DNA of 17,859 nucleotides from JBFGWM01 sp041588495 (lineage in GTDB: Bacteria > Pseudomonadota > Gammaproteobacteria > Pseudomonadales > JBFGWM01): the NCBI GenBank assembly GCA_041588495.1, contig JBFGWM010000028.1, positions 1 to 17,859 on the forward strand. Reading direction: 5' to 3'. Made by a program: the position numbers and the translations under genes. Below, piece by piece: positions 1-8,269 of the stretch (positions within the stretch are counted from its first letter, which is position 1; each line of letters starts with the position of its first letter). Under the pieces are notes generated by a model. It was not told where the DNA came from. It worked only from the letters and a program-made list of their open reading frames with translations, and did not search any database.

Positions 1-557
1 AAGCCGAGGGCCCGCTCGGCAGCCTCCTCCGGGGGAAGCCCGTCCCGCGCGATCAGCAGGTGAACCGATTCCACCGGGTCGCCTTCCGTGCTCCAGAACG
101 CCAGTTCCCCGAGACGCATGAGCAGGGCCGAGATGAAAATCTCCTCCTGGTGCTGCACCTTCATCGAGCGCGCGAGGTTCCGAGCCTGGACCGCGGCATG
201 GAACGACTCGGCCAGGGACTCCAGGAGGTGTTCACGGGGATTCTCGCCGAGCAGGCTCTCGATGAGGCGGATGGAGATACAGATCTCGCGAATCTGCTCG
301 AAACCGAGCAGGACCACGGCACGGCTGATGGTGGTGATCGGCGGGTTGCCGCGATTGTAGTGAACCGAGTTGGCAATGCGCAGGACCTGGGTGGTGAACG
401 TCGCGTCGCGCAGGATGACCTCGGCAAGCTGGTCGGCGATGCTGCCCCGGTCCATGGCCAGGTCGTTGAGTTCCTGGACCACGCTGGTGAGCGCAGGCAG
501 TTCGAGGTCTCCGAGGCCAGCCACCCATTCATTCAGCGACTTCCTGCCCTGCGCCAT
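1..557 (-). CDS. HDOD domain signalling protein, N-terminal part (cut by window edge)
   Basis: The minus-strand frame opens at ATG 557 and stays open to base 1, giving 185 residues with no stop, so the C-terminus lies outside the window. A GGGAG ribosome site sits 6 bases before the ATG. The protein starts MAQGRKSLNEWVAGLGDLEL and then shows the HDOD pattern: PALTSVVQELNDLA (21-34), VILRDATFTTQVLRIANS (47-64) and ITTISRAVVLLGFEQIREI (74-92). The segment ALLMRLGELAFW (144-155) takes the place of the usual LLHDLG of true HD hydrolases, so metal-binding histidines are absent, as is normal for HDOD proteins. These domains are regulatory, often joined to GGDEF, EAL or receiver domains; whether such a domain follows cannot be seen here. 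The gene is divergent from the yej operon. The family call is firm; the cellular role is unknown. Confidence 0.85.
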   Translation of the reverse strand, partial: MAQGRKSLNEWVAGLGDLELPALTSVVQELNDLAMDRGSIADQLAEVILRDATFTTQVLRIANSVHYNRGNPPITTISRAVVLLGFEQIREICISIRLIESLLGENPREHLLESLAESFHAAVQARNLARSMKVQHQEEIFISALLMRLGELAFWSTEGDPVESVHLLIARDGLPPEEAAERALG

Positions 558-682
558 GCGTGCTCCCGTTGCGGTTCCCGGATCCCTGTCCCAGTGTAGC
601 CGAGGCAGGCCGCCGCCCGCCCTTTCAACCGGCCGGTCTTCTTGTTAGTTTTACCGCTCAATGAGCATGCGAGGATGATCCG
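558..682. promoter_or_regulatory. Divergent intergenic region between HDOD gene and yej operon
   Basis: These 125 bases separate two divergent starts and must hold both promoters. A GAGG ribosome site at 671-674 stands 8 bases before the GTG of the first yejA. A perfect 10-base palindrome, ACCGGCCGGT, lies at 628-637, and an AT-richer stretch follows at about 640-660. On the minus strand a TACACT (593-598) could be a -10 for the HDOD gene, but no good -35 stands at the right distance. No confident sigma-70 pair or known operator was recognised, so the regulatory reading rests mainly on gene orientation. Confidence 0.4.
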
Positions 683-2575
683 GTGCCCGCCCAGCCTCAC
701 CCGGTCCGAACCGCCGGTTTTTTATCCAGACGCAGGCGCCGCCGAACGGTCGCGGCATTCCTGCTTGTGCTGGCCGCGGCGCCCGCAAGCACGCTCGGAG
801 AGACCATCCGCGCGCACGGGATCGCCCTCCACGGCGACCTGAAGTACCCGTCCGATTTCACGCACTTCGATCACGTGAACCCGGACGCGCCACGGGGCGG
901 CAGCGTGACCCTGATGGGCCACGGCACCTTCGACAGCCTCAACCCGTACATCCTCAAGGGTCGCAGCCCCTTCAACTCGCCGGGCCTGTACGCGTACGGG
1001 ATCACGGAACTCAACGAAACCCTGCTGGTCGGGACCGGGAGCTATTCCTCGTCCGGGGATGAGGCCCAGTCGGCCTACGGGCTGATCGCGGAATCCATCG
1101 AGTACCCGCCTGACCGCAGCTGGGTGATCTTCAATCTGCGCCCCGAGGCGCGCTTCCACGACGGCACGCCGATCACTGCGGACGACGTGGTGTTCTCCTA
1201 CAACGTGCTGCTGGAGCACGGGCACCCGCGCTTCCGCAATATCTACCGCAACGTGGCGGCAGTGGAGAAACTGGACCGCCTGCAGGTGAAATTCACCTTC
1301 AGCGGCGAGGACAACCGCATGATGCCCCTGCGCGCGGGCGAACTCCCGGTGATGAGCAAGCGCCACTGGGAGGGTCGTGATTTTTCCAGGGCCTCCCTGG
1401 AGCCGCCGCTCCTCAGCGGCCCGTATCGCGTCAGCGCGGTCAAACCCGGACACTCGGTCACCTTCGAGCGGGTCAGGGACTTCTGGGGCCGCGACCTGCC
1501 CGTCTACCGCGGGCGCTACAACTTCGACCGCGTGCACGTCGATTTCTACCGCGACCTGACCGTGGCCCTGGAGGCGTTCAAGTCGGGCGCCTACGACGTC
1601 CACCTCGAATACATCTCGCGCAACTGGAAGTCCGCCTACGACCACCCGGCGGTCCGCGACGGGCGCATCGTCAAGGAGGAGATTCCCCACCAGGTCGCCC
1701 AGGGCAGCCAGGCGTTCTTCTTCAATACCCGCCGCGAGAAGTTCAAGGACCGCCGGGTCCGCGAGGCCCTCGGCTACCTGTTCGACTACGAGTGGACCAA
1801 CCGCAATATCTTCAGCGATGCGTACACCCGCTCGCAGACCTATTTCCCCAACTCGGAACTTGCCGCCCGCGGCCTGCCGTCGGCGGGGGAACTGGCGATC
1901 CTGGCGCCCTATCGCGAGCAGCTGCCCGAGGAACTGTTCACCCGCGAGTTCAAGCTGCCCGTCACCGACGGGTCCGGCCAGATCCGCAAGAACCAGCGCG
2001 CGGCGCTGCGCCTGCTGCGGGCGGCCGGGTGGGAACTGACGGACGGGCGCATGGTCCACACTGTCAGCGGCCGCCCCTTCGAAATCGAAATGCTGATCTA
2101 CCAGGCCTCCACGGCCCGCGTGGTCCAGCCGTGGCGCAAGAACCTGGAACGGGTCGGCATCCGCATGGACATCCGTACCGTCGATACCACCCAGTTCAAG
2201 CAGCGCCTGGACAACTTCGACTTCGACATCACCATCTATTCGCTGCCCCAGTCCCTCTCGCCCGGTTATGAACAGCGCGAGTACTTCCATTCATCGACCG
2301 CCGACATCAAGGGACAGCGCAACCTGGTGGGCGTACGCCATCCGGTGGTGGACCGCCTGGTCGACCTGGTGATCAGCGCACCGGACCGTCCCTCGCTGGT
2401 GACCCGGGTCCGCGCCCTGGACCGGGTGCTGCTCTGGGAGCACTACAGCATCCCGCACTGGCACATCGGCTATCACCGCATTGCCTACTGGAACCGCTTC
2501 GAGCGGCCCGCGGTCCAACCGAAGTACAATCTCGGCTTCGAGAACTGGTGGCTCAAGGACACGGAACGCAAGTGA
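683..2575 (+). CDS. yejA: YejA-type periplasmic peptide-binding protein, copy 1
   Basis: 630 residues from a GTG start chosen because GAGG lies 8 bases upstream and a signal peptide follows directly. The N-terminus has a run of six arginines (16-21), a hydrophobic core (23-35) and a likely Sec cleavage near residues 35-39, so the mature protein is periplasmic. There is no lipobox cysteine. The mature start (HGIALHGDLKYPSDFTHFDH) and SFNPY/DSLNPYI-like segment are typical of YejA, a family 5 solute-binding protein. The body matches the SBP_bac_5 fold, with DRSWVIFNLRPEARFHDG and later PQSLSPGYEQREYF. Length is close to E. coli YejA (about 600 residues). YejA proteins bind oligopeptides, in some bacteria murein peptides, and deliver them to YejBEF. 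A second copy follows after 37 bases. Family is certain; ligand is inferred. Confidence 0.93.
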   Translation: MPAQPHPVRTAGFLSRRRRRRTVAAFLLVLAAAPASTLGETIRAHGIALHGDLKYPSDFTHFDHVNPDAPRGGSVTLMGHGTFDSLNPYILKGRSPFNSPGLYAYGITELNETLLVGTGSYSSSGDEAQSAYGLIAESIEYPPDRSWVIFNLRPEARFHDGTPITADDVVFSYNVLLEHGHPRFRNIYRNVAAVEKLDRLQVKFTFSGEDNRMMPLRAGELPVMSKRHWEGRDFSRASLEPPLLSGPYRVSAVKPGHSVTFERVRDFWGRDLPVYRGRYNFDRVHVDFYRDLTVALEAFKSGAYDVHLEYISRNWKSAYDHPAVRDGRIVKEEIPHQVAQGSQAFFFNTRREKFKDRRVREALGYLFDYEWTNRNIFSDAYTRSQTYFPNSELAARGLPSAGELAILAPYREQLPEELFTREFKLPVTDGSGQIRKNQRAALRLLRAAGWELTDGRMVHTVSGRPFEIEMLIYQASTARVVQPWRKNLERVGIRMDIRTVDTTQFKQRLDNFDFDITIYSLPQSLSPGYEQREYFHSSTADIKGQRNLVGVRHPVVDRLVDLVISAPDRPSLVTRVRALDRVLLWEHYSIPHWHIGYHRIAYWNRFERPAVQPKYNLGFENWWLKDTERK

Positions 2576-2612
2576 GCGCCGTGCAACCCCCGCTGAAAAG
2601 GAATTCGCTCCC

Positions 2613-4451
2613 ATGAGACCGATCCAACGCAACCTGCTGCCCGTCCTGCTGGCGCTGCTGCCGGCCGTGGCCCCCGCGGAGGACATCCTGCGCAGTCACG
2701 CGGTGGCCATGCACGGCAAACCAAAATACGCGGCGGACTTCACCCATTACGAGTACGCCAATCCCGCGGCGCCGACGGGCGGACACGTGCGGCGAGAAGC
2801 GATCGGCAGTTTCGACAGCCTCAACCCGTTCATCATGAAGGGCATCCCGGCCACCGGTCTCGAGCTGGTCTATGACACCCTCATGGTCGCTTCTGCCGAC
2901 GAGCCGTTTTCCATGTACGGCCTGCTCGCCGCGGAAATCGAGATGCCGGCCGACCGTTCCTGGGTCATCTTCCGCCTGCGGCCCGAGGCGCGCTTCAGCG
3001 ACGGGCGCGCGGTGACCGCGCAGGACGTGGTGTTCACCTTCAAAACCCTGTTCCAGCAGGGTCGGCCATTCTTCAAGGCCTACTACGGTAACGTGAAAAG
3101 CGTCACCGCCATCGACGCCTTGACAGTGAAGTTCGAGTTCCAGCCCGGCGACAACCGCGAACTGGCGCTCATCGTCGGCCAGCTGCAGGTGCTGCCGCAG
3201 CATTACTGGAAGGACCGCGACTTCCAGAACGTCTCCCTTGATCCGCCGGTCGGCTCCGGCCCCTACGTGGTGGAAAAAGTCGAGGCCGGGCGCAGCATCA
3301 CCTACCGGCGCAACCCGAAATACTGGGGCCGCGACCTGCCGGTGCGCCGTGGCAGTAACAACTTCGAACGCATCACTTTCGACTATTACCGTGACACCAC
3401 GGTGTCCCTGGAGGCGTTCAAGGCGGGCGAGTACGACTTCCGGGTGGAGAACAACTCCAAGCTCTGGGCAACCGCCTATACCGGTCCCGCGGTGGAAAAA
3501 AAGCTGATCCGCACCGAGGCCATTCCCCACGAGAACCCGACCGGCATGCAGGGCTTCGTGTTCAACACGCGCCGCGCCAAGTTCGACGACCGTCGCGTGC
3601 GCCGTGCCCTCGGCGAGGTGTTCGACTTCGAGTGGACCAACCGCAACCTTTTCTACGGGCAGTACACGCGAACGCAGAGTTACTTCTCCAACTCGGAACT
3701 GGCCTCCAGCGGCCTGCCCTCGCCCGCGGAACTGGCGATCCTCAGCCGTTACCGCGACCGGGTTCCACCGGAAGTGTTCACCAGCGCCTACACCGCGCCG
3801 ACCACCGATGGCAGCGGCAATATCCGCACCAATCTGCGCACGGCCATCCGCCTGCTGCGCGAGGCCGGCTGGGTCGTGCGCGACGGGCGCCTGGTGCACG
3901 GCAAAACCGGGGATCCGATGGAGATCGAGATCCTGATGTACGACGGCGCATTCCAGCGGGTCGTACACCCCTACATCCAGAACCTCGAGAAACTCGGAAT
4001 TCGCGCCCAGGTCCGCATGGTCGACGTCAACCAGTACGTGAACCGCCTGCGCGAGTTCGACTTCGACATGATCATTGGCAGCTTTCCGCAATCGAGCTCG
4101 CCCGGCAACGAGCAGCGCGAGTTCTGGGGCTCCGCCTTTGCCGACCGGCCCGACAGCCGCAACCTGATCGGCGTGCGTGACCCGGTGGTCGACGAACTCA
4201 TCGAACTGGTCATCAGCGCGCCGGACCGCCAGTCCCTGGTCAGCCGCACCCGCGCCCTGGACCGCGTCCTGCTGTGGAATCACTACGTGGTGCCGCAGTG
4301 GCACATCCGCGCGTACCGGGTAGCGTTCTGGGACAAGTTCCGGCGCCCCGCCGTGGCTCCCAAGCACGAGTTCGGTTTCCAGTACTGGTGGATCGACCGC
4401 GAGCTGGAGAAGCGGGTCGAGGGGCAGCGCGCCAGCCTGTTCCGCAAATGA
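2613..4451 (+). CDS. yejA: YejA-type periplasmic peptide-binding protein, copy 2
   Basis: 612 residues. The frame is open upstream to 2481, but the ATG at 2613 is the right start: AAGGA lies 10 bases before it, and residues 1-22 form a clean signal peptide with a hydrophobic core and an A-P-A cleavage site before E23. The upstream extension would overlap copy 1 and bury the signal. It aligns with copy 1 over its whole length without large gaps; by eye more than half of residues match in the C-terminal half, with shared landmarks such as FDFEWTNRN/FDYEWTNRN, TDGSG, LVISAPDR and RALDRVLLW. It is therefore a tandem paralogue, not a fragment. The N-terminal parts and the residues around the presumed ligand pocket differ more, which would fit a different peptide preference. 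It is probably co-transcribed with copy 1 and with yejB 41 bases downstream. Confidence 0.93.
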   Translation: MRPIQRNLLPVLLALLPAVAPAEDILRSHAVAMHGKPKYAADFTHYEYANPAAPTGGHVRREAIGSFDSLNPFIMKGIPATGLELVYDTLMVASADEPFSMYGLLAAEIEMPADRSWVIFRLRPEARFSDGRAVTAQDVVFTFKTLFQQGRPFFKAYYGNVKSVTAIDALTVKFEFQPGDNRELALIVGQLQVLPQHYWKDRDFQNVSLDPPVGSGPYVVEKVEAGRSITYRRNPKYWGRDLPVRRGSNNFERITFDYYRDTTVSLEAFKAGEYDFRVENNSKLWATAYTGPAVEKKLIRTEAIPHENPTGMQGFVFNTRRAKFDDRRVRRALGEVFDFEWTNRNLFYGQYTRTQSYFSNSELASSGLPSPAELAILSRYRDRVPPEVFTSAYTAPTTDGSGNIRTNLRTAIRLLREAGWVVRDGRLVHGKTGDPMEIEILMYDGAFQRVVHPYIQNLEKLGIRAQVRMVDVNQYVNRLREFDFDMIIGSFPQSSSPGNEQREFWGSAFADRPDSRNLIGVRDPVVDELIELVISAPDRQSLVSRTRALDRVLLWNHYVVPQWHIRAYRVAFWDKFRRPAVAPKHEFGFQYWWIDRELEKRVEGQRASLFRK

Positions 4452-4492
4452 CCCCGCGCACTCTGCCGCGCCCGGCACACTGAACGGCTGCC

Positions 4493-5584
4493 ATGTCCGC
4501 CTATATCCTGCGTCGCCTGCTGCTGATGATCCCCACCCTGCTGGGGATCATGGTGATCAATTTCGTCATCGTACAGGTGGCGCCCGGCGGGCCCGTGGAA
4601 CAGATGATCGCCGAACTGCAGGGTCTCGACGTCAGCGCCACCTCGCGCTTCGCCGGGGGCGGCGGGGGCGAGGTCTCGGCACAGTCCAGCAGCGGCGACG
4701 GCGGCTACCGTGGCGCCCAGGGTCTCGACCCCGACCTCATCGCCGAGATCGAGAAGCTGTACGGCTTCGACAAGCCGGCCCACGAGCGCCTGTTGACGAT
4801 GCTGGGCAACTACCTGGTGTTCGATTTCGGCGAGAGTTTCTTCCGCGACAAGACCGTGATCGAACTCATCATCGAGAAGCTCCCGGTATCGATTTCCCTG
4901 GGCCTGTGGACCACGCTGCTGGTCTACCTGATCTCGATTCCCCTCGGCATCCGCAAGGCGGTGCAGCACGGCTCCCGCTTCGACGTGTGGACCAGTTCCA
5001 TCGTCATCATCGGCTACGCCATTCCCAACTTCCTGTTTGCCATCCTGCTCATCGTGCTGTTCGCCGGCGGCACGTATTTCAGCTGGTTCCCGTTGCGCGG
5101 GCTGACGTCATCGAACTGGGAGGAACTGTCGCTGCTCGGCAAGATCGCCGACTACTTCTGGCACATCACCCTGCCGGTACTGGCCTCCGTGATCAGCAGC
5201 TTCGCCACCCTCACCATGCTGTCCAAGAACTCGTTTCTCGACGAGATCAACCGCCAGTACGTGATGACCGCGCGGGCCAAGGGGCTCACCGAGCGGCGGG
5301 TCCTGTACGGGCACGTGTTTCGCAATGCCATGCTGCTGATCATCGCCGGCATGCCGGCGGCGCTGATCGGCATCTTCTTTACCGGTTCCCTGCTGATCGA
5401 GGTGATCTTCTCCCTCGACGGTCTCGGCCTGCTCGGCTTCGAGGCGGTCATGAACCGCGACTACCCGGTGATCTTCGGCACCCTGTACATCTTCACCCTG
5501 ATCGGCCTCATCCTGAAACTGATCAGCGACATCACCTACGTGCTCGTGGACCCGCGCATCGATTTCGAGAGCCGGGAGGGCTGA
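4493..5584 (+). CDS. yejB: Peptide ABC transporter permease YejB
   Basis: 363 residues, the same length as E. coli YejB (about 364). It starts MSAYILRRLLLMIPTLLGIM, the usual opening of DppB/YejB-type permeases, which fixes the start even though no strong ribosome site precedes it. The predicted layout is TM1 at 9-29, then a long periplasmic loop (30-130) with a low-complexity Gly/Ser stretch at 54-72, then five more helices at about 132-153, 168-190, 221-242, 281-305 and 331-352. The cytoplasmic EAA loop, which docks on the ATPase, is seen at 251-275 with YVMTARAKGLTERRV and its conserved Gly264. YejB pairs with YejE to make the inner-membrane channel. yejE begins one base after its stop. 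Confidence 0.96.
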   Translation: MSAYILRRLLLMIPTLLGIMVINFVIVQVAPGGPVEQMIAELQGLDVSATSRFAGGGGGEVSAQSSSGDGGYRGAQGLDPDLIAEIEKLYGFDKPAHERLLTMLGNYLVFDFGESFFRDKTVIELIIEKLPVSISLGLWTTLLVYLISIPLGIRKAVQHGSRFDVWTSSIVIIGYAIPNFLFAILLIVLFAGGTYFSWFPLRGLTSSNWEELSLLGKIADYFWHITLPVLASVISSFATLTMLSKNSFLDEINRQYVMTARAKGLTERRVLYGHVFRNAMLLIIAGMPAALIGIFFTGSLLIEVIFSLDGLGLLGFEAVMNRDYPVIFGTLYIFTLIGLILKLISDITYVLVDPRIDFESREG

Positions 5585-5585
5585 C

Positions 5586-6614
5586 ATGCGCGGAATCCGC
5601 CTCAGCCCCATCAACCAGCGTCGCGTCGCGCAGTTCCGCGCCAACCGGCGCGGCTACTGGTCACTGTGGATTTTCCTCGCACTGTTCGGCCTGAGCCTGT
5701 TCGCAGAGCTGCTCGCCAACGACCGTCCCCTGCTGGTGTATCACGACGGCGACCTGTTCTACCCGGTATTCGTCGACTACCCGGAAACCGATTTCGGCGG
5801 CGAATTCGCCACCGAGGCCGACTACAAGGACCCCTACGTCCGCGAACTCATCGAGGCAAACGGCTGGATGCTGTGGCCCCCGATCCGCTACAGCTTCGAT
5901 ACCATCAACTACGACCTGCCCACGCCGGCGCCCTCCCCGCCCAGTGCCGAGAACTGGCTGGGAACCGATGACCAGGGACGCGACGTGGTCGCGCGCCTGA
6001 TCTACGGGTTCCGCATCTCGGTGCTGTTCTCGCTGACCCTGACCATCATCTCCTCCATCATCGGCGTCGCGGTCGGCGCGGTGCAGGGTTTTTACGGGGG
6101 TCGCGTGGACCTCATCGGGCAGCGCTTCATCGAGATCTGGTCGGGGCTGCCGGTGCTGTTCCTGCTGATCATCCTGTCCAGCCTCGTGCAGCCGAATTTC
6201 TGGTGGCTGCTGGGCATCATGCTGCTGTTCAACTGGATGAACCTGGTCGACGTGGTGCTCGCCGAGTTCCTGCGTGGCCGCAACCTGGAGTACGTGCGCG
6301 CGGCGCGCGCCCTCGGTCTCGGCAACGGCACCATCATGTTCCGGCACATCCTGCCCAACGCGATGATCGCCACCATGACCTTCATGCCGTTCCTGTTCAC
6401 CGGCGGGGTCAGCACCCTGACCGCCCTCGACTTCCTGGGCTTCGGCATGCCGCCGGGCTCGCCCTCCCTCGGTGAACTCGTCGCCCAGGGCAAGGCGAAC
6501 CTGCATGCGCCGTGGCTCGGCCTGTCCGCGTTCTTCGTCCTCGCCATCATGCTCAGCCTGCTGGTGTTCATCGGCGAGGCCGCCCGCGACGCCTTCGACC
6601 CGAGGAAACGCTGA
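5586..6614 (+). CDS. yejE: Peptide ABC transporter permease YejE
   Basis: 342 residues, matching E. coli YejE (341). GGGAGGG (5574-5580) stands 5 bases before the ATG. TM1 is at about 24-44. A large periplasmic segment (45-140) follows, with the acidic and aromatic-rich insert typical of YejE and the family motif LGTDDQGRDVVARLIYG at 125-141. The remaining helices are at about 144-165, 178-200, 205-227, 257-280 and 310-330. The EAA loop reads LEYVRAARALGLG (234-246). It forms the channel with YejB. Its stop overlaps the yejF start by one base (TGATG), so translation of the two is probably coupled. Confidence 0.96.
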   Translation: MRGIRLSPINQRRVAQFRANRRGYWSLWIFLALFGLSLFAELLANDRPLLVYHDGDLFYPVFVDYPETDFGGEFATEADYKDPYVRELIEANGWMLWPPIRYSFDTINYDLPTPAPSPPSAENWLGTDDQGRDVVARLIYGFRISVLFSLTLTIISSIIGVAVGAVQGFYGGRVDLIGQRFIEIWSGLPVLFLLIILSSLVQPNFWWLLGIMLLFNWMNLVDVVLAEFLRGRNLEYVRAARALGLGNGTIMFRHILPNAMIATMTFMPFLFTGGVSTLTALDFLGFGMPPGSPSLGELVAQGKANLHAPWLGLSAFFVLAIMLSLLVFIGEAARDAFDPRKR

Positions 6615-8218
6615 TGACCCACAAGGGCGAAACCATCCTCGAGGTCCGCGACCTGGCCGTCGATTTCAGCAGCGGCCAGTCCACCGTGCACGCGGTGCGC
6701 GGCGTCTCCTTCGACATCCACGCAGGACGCACCCTCGCGGTGGTCGGCGAAAGCGGCTCCGGGAAATCGGTGTCGGCGTTGTCCATTCTGCGCCTGCTGC
6801 CGTATCCGAAGGCCAGCCATCCTTCGGGCAGCATCCGCTACCGGGGCGAGGAACTGCTGAGCGCCGCGGAACCCGCCATGCGCGGCATCCGTGGCAACCG
6901 CATTGGCATGATCTTCCAGGAACCGATGACCTCCCTGAACCCGCTGCACACCATCGAGAAACAGATCGGCGAGGTGCTGTCCCTGCACAAGGGACTGGCG
7001 GGCAACAAGATCACCGAGCGCGTGGTCGAACTCCTGGAACTGGTGCACATTCCGAACCCCCGCAGTCGCCTGAGCGCATTCCCCCACGAACTGAGCGGCG
7101 GACAGCGCCAACGGGTGATGATCGCCATGGCCCTCGCCAACGAGCCTGACCTGCTGATCGCGGACGAGCCCACCACGGCCCTCGACGTCACCGTGCAGGC
7201 ACAGATCCTCGACCTCCTGCAGGAACTGCAGGAACGCATGGGCATGGCCATCCTGCTGATCACCCACGATCTCGGCATCGTCCGCCACGTCGCCGACGAG
7301 GTCGCGGTGATGTACCGCGGGAAGATCGTCGAGCAGGGGGAGAAAGACCGCATCTTCGCCGCGCCGCAGAACGACTACACGCGCACCCTGCTGGATGCCG
7401 AACCCGGGGGCGGCCCCTCACCGAAACCCGAACAGGGTGAGCCGGTTCTGCGACTGGAGGACCTCCGGGTGTGGTTCCCGATCCGCCGCGGGTTCCTCAA
7501 GCGGACCGTGGGTCATGTCAAGGCGGTGGACGGCATCAGCCTGGACCTGTACCGGGGGCACAGCCTCGGGATCGTCGGCGAGAGCGGCTCGGGCAAGACC
7601 ACGCTCGGGCTCGCCACCCTCCGCCTGCTGGAATCCGAGGGGCGTATCGTGTTTCTCGGCAACACCGTCCATGACCGCAACCAGCGCGCGGTGCGTCCCC
7701 TGCGCAAGCAGATGCAGATCGTGTTCCAGGACCCCTTCGGCAGTCTCAGCCCGCGCATGTCGGTGGGCGAGATCGTCAGCGAGGGACTCGCCATCCACTT
7801 CCCCGGCGAGCGACACCGGCACACCGAGATGGTGATCCAGGCGCTCGCCGAGGTGGGACTCGACCCGGAAACCCGCAACCGCTATCCCCACGAGTTCTCC
7901 GGGGGACAGCGCCAGCGTATCGCCATTGCCCGCGCGCTGGTGCTGAAACCGGAACTCATCATCCTCGACGAGCCAACCTCGGCCCTGGATCGCACGGTGC
8001 AGTCACAGATCATCGACCTCCTCCGCGACCTGCAGGCGCGCCACCAGCTCAGTTACATCTTTATCAGTCACGACCTCGCCGTGGTCCGCGCGCTGTGCCA
8101 CGACATCCTGGTCATGAAGGACGGACGGGTGGTTGAGCGGGGACCGGCGGAAACGGTGTTCACGCAACCCCGGGAGACGTATACCCAGGAATTGCTGGCC
8201 GCGGCGTTTCACGCCTGA
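6614..8218 (+). CDS. yejF: Peptide ABC transporter double ATPase YejF
   Basis: 534 residues from the ATG at 6614, with AGGA 7 bases upstream; the frame is open further up but only inside yejE. Two complete nucleotide-binding domains are fused. Domain 1 has Walker A GESGSGKS (45-52), Q-loop Gln102, signature LSGGQRQR (160-167), Walker B LLIADEP (180-186) and switch His218. A Pro/Gly-rich linker (264-277) follows. Domain 2 has Walker A GESGSGKT (322-329), signature FSGGQRQR (428-435), Walker B LIILDEP (448-454) and His486. Both sites look catalytically intact. Length matches E. coli YejF (529). It powers the YejBE channel from the cytoplasmic side and is the last gene of the operon, facing a convergent gene 38 bases away. 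Confidence 0.96.
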   Translation: MTHKGETILEVRDLAVDFSSGQSTVHAVRGVSFDIHAGRTLAVVGESGSGKSVSALSILRLLPYPKASHPSGSIRYRGEELLSAAEPAMRGIRGNRIGMIFQEPMTSLNPLHTIEKQIGEVLSLHKGLAGNKITERVVELLELVHIPNPRSRLSAFPHELSGGQRQRVMIAMALANEPDLLIADEPTTALDVTVQAQILDLLQELQERMGMAILLITHDLGIVRHVADEVAVMYRGKIVEQGEKDRIFAAPQNDYTRTLLDAEPGGGPSPKPEQGEPVLRLEDLRVWFPIRRGFLKRTVGHVKAVDGISLDLYRGHSLGIVGESGSGKTTLGLATLRLLESEGRIVFLGNTVHDRNQRAVRPLRKQMQIVFQDPFGSLSPRMSVGEIVSEGLAIHFPGERHRHTEMVIQALAEVGLDPETRNRYPHEFSGGQRQRIAIARALVLKPELIILDEPTSALDRTVQSQIIDLLRDLQARHQLSYIFISHDLAVVRALCHDILVMKDGRVVERGPAETVFTQPRETYTQELLAAAFHA

Positions 8219-8250
8219 GTGACCGACCCGGCGTCGCCAACGCGTACCCG

Positions 8251-8269
8251 CCCCGGTCAACCGCCGGGG
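8251..8269. terminator. Possible bidirectional hairpin between convergent genes
   Basis: CCCCGG (8251-8256) can pair with CCGGGG (8264-8269) around a 7-base loop, and the stem can be lengthened across a one-base bulge to 8272. It lies where transcription from yejF and from the opposing gene meets, and its loop contains the stop codon of the minus-strand gene. There is no T-run on either side, so it is not a canonical intrinsic terminator. Position is the main support. Confidence 0.25.

Noticed and set aside
722..2290. Long open frame on the minus strand opposite the first yejA (522 codons)
   Set aside because: Mirror frame caused by GC-rich third codon positions of yejA; its translation is rich in Val/Gly/Ala/Asp with no domain, and the plus-strand gene is certain.
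2481..2612. Upstream extension of the second yejA
   Set aside because: It overlaps the end of the first copy and would place 44 residues before a perfect signal peptide; the ATG at 2613 has its own ribosome site.
2553..4478. Long open frame on the minus strand opposite the second yejA (641 codons)
   Set aside because: Same GC-driven antisense artefact; it even spans the gaps on both sides of the real gene and shows no recognisable protein pattern.
6512..6613. Upstream extension of yejF
   Set aside because: It lies inside yejE and gives an Arg/Pro-rich segment foreign to the family; the ATG at 6614 has a ribosome site and family-like start.
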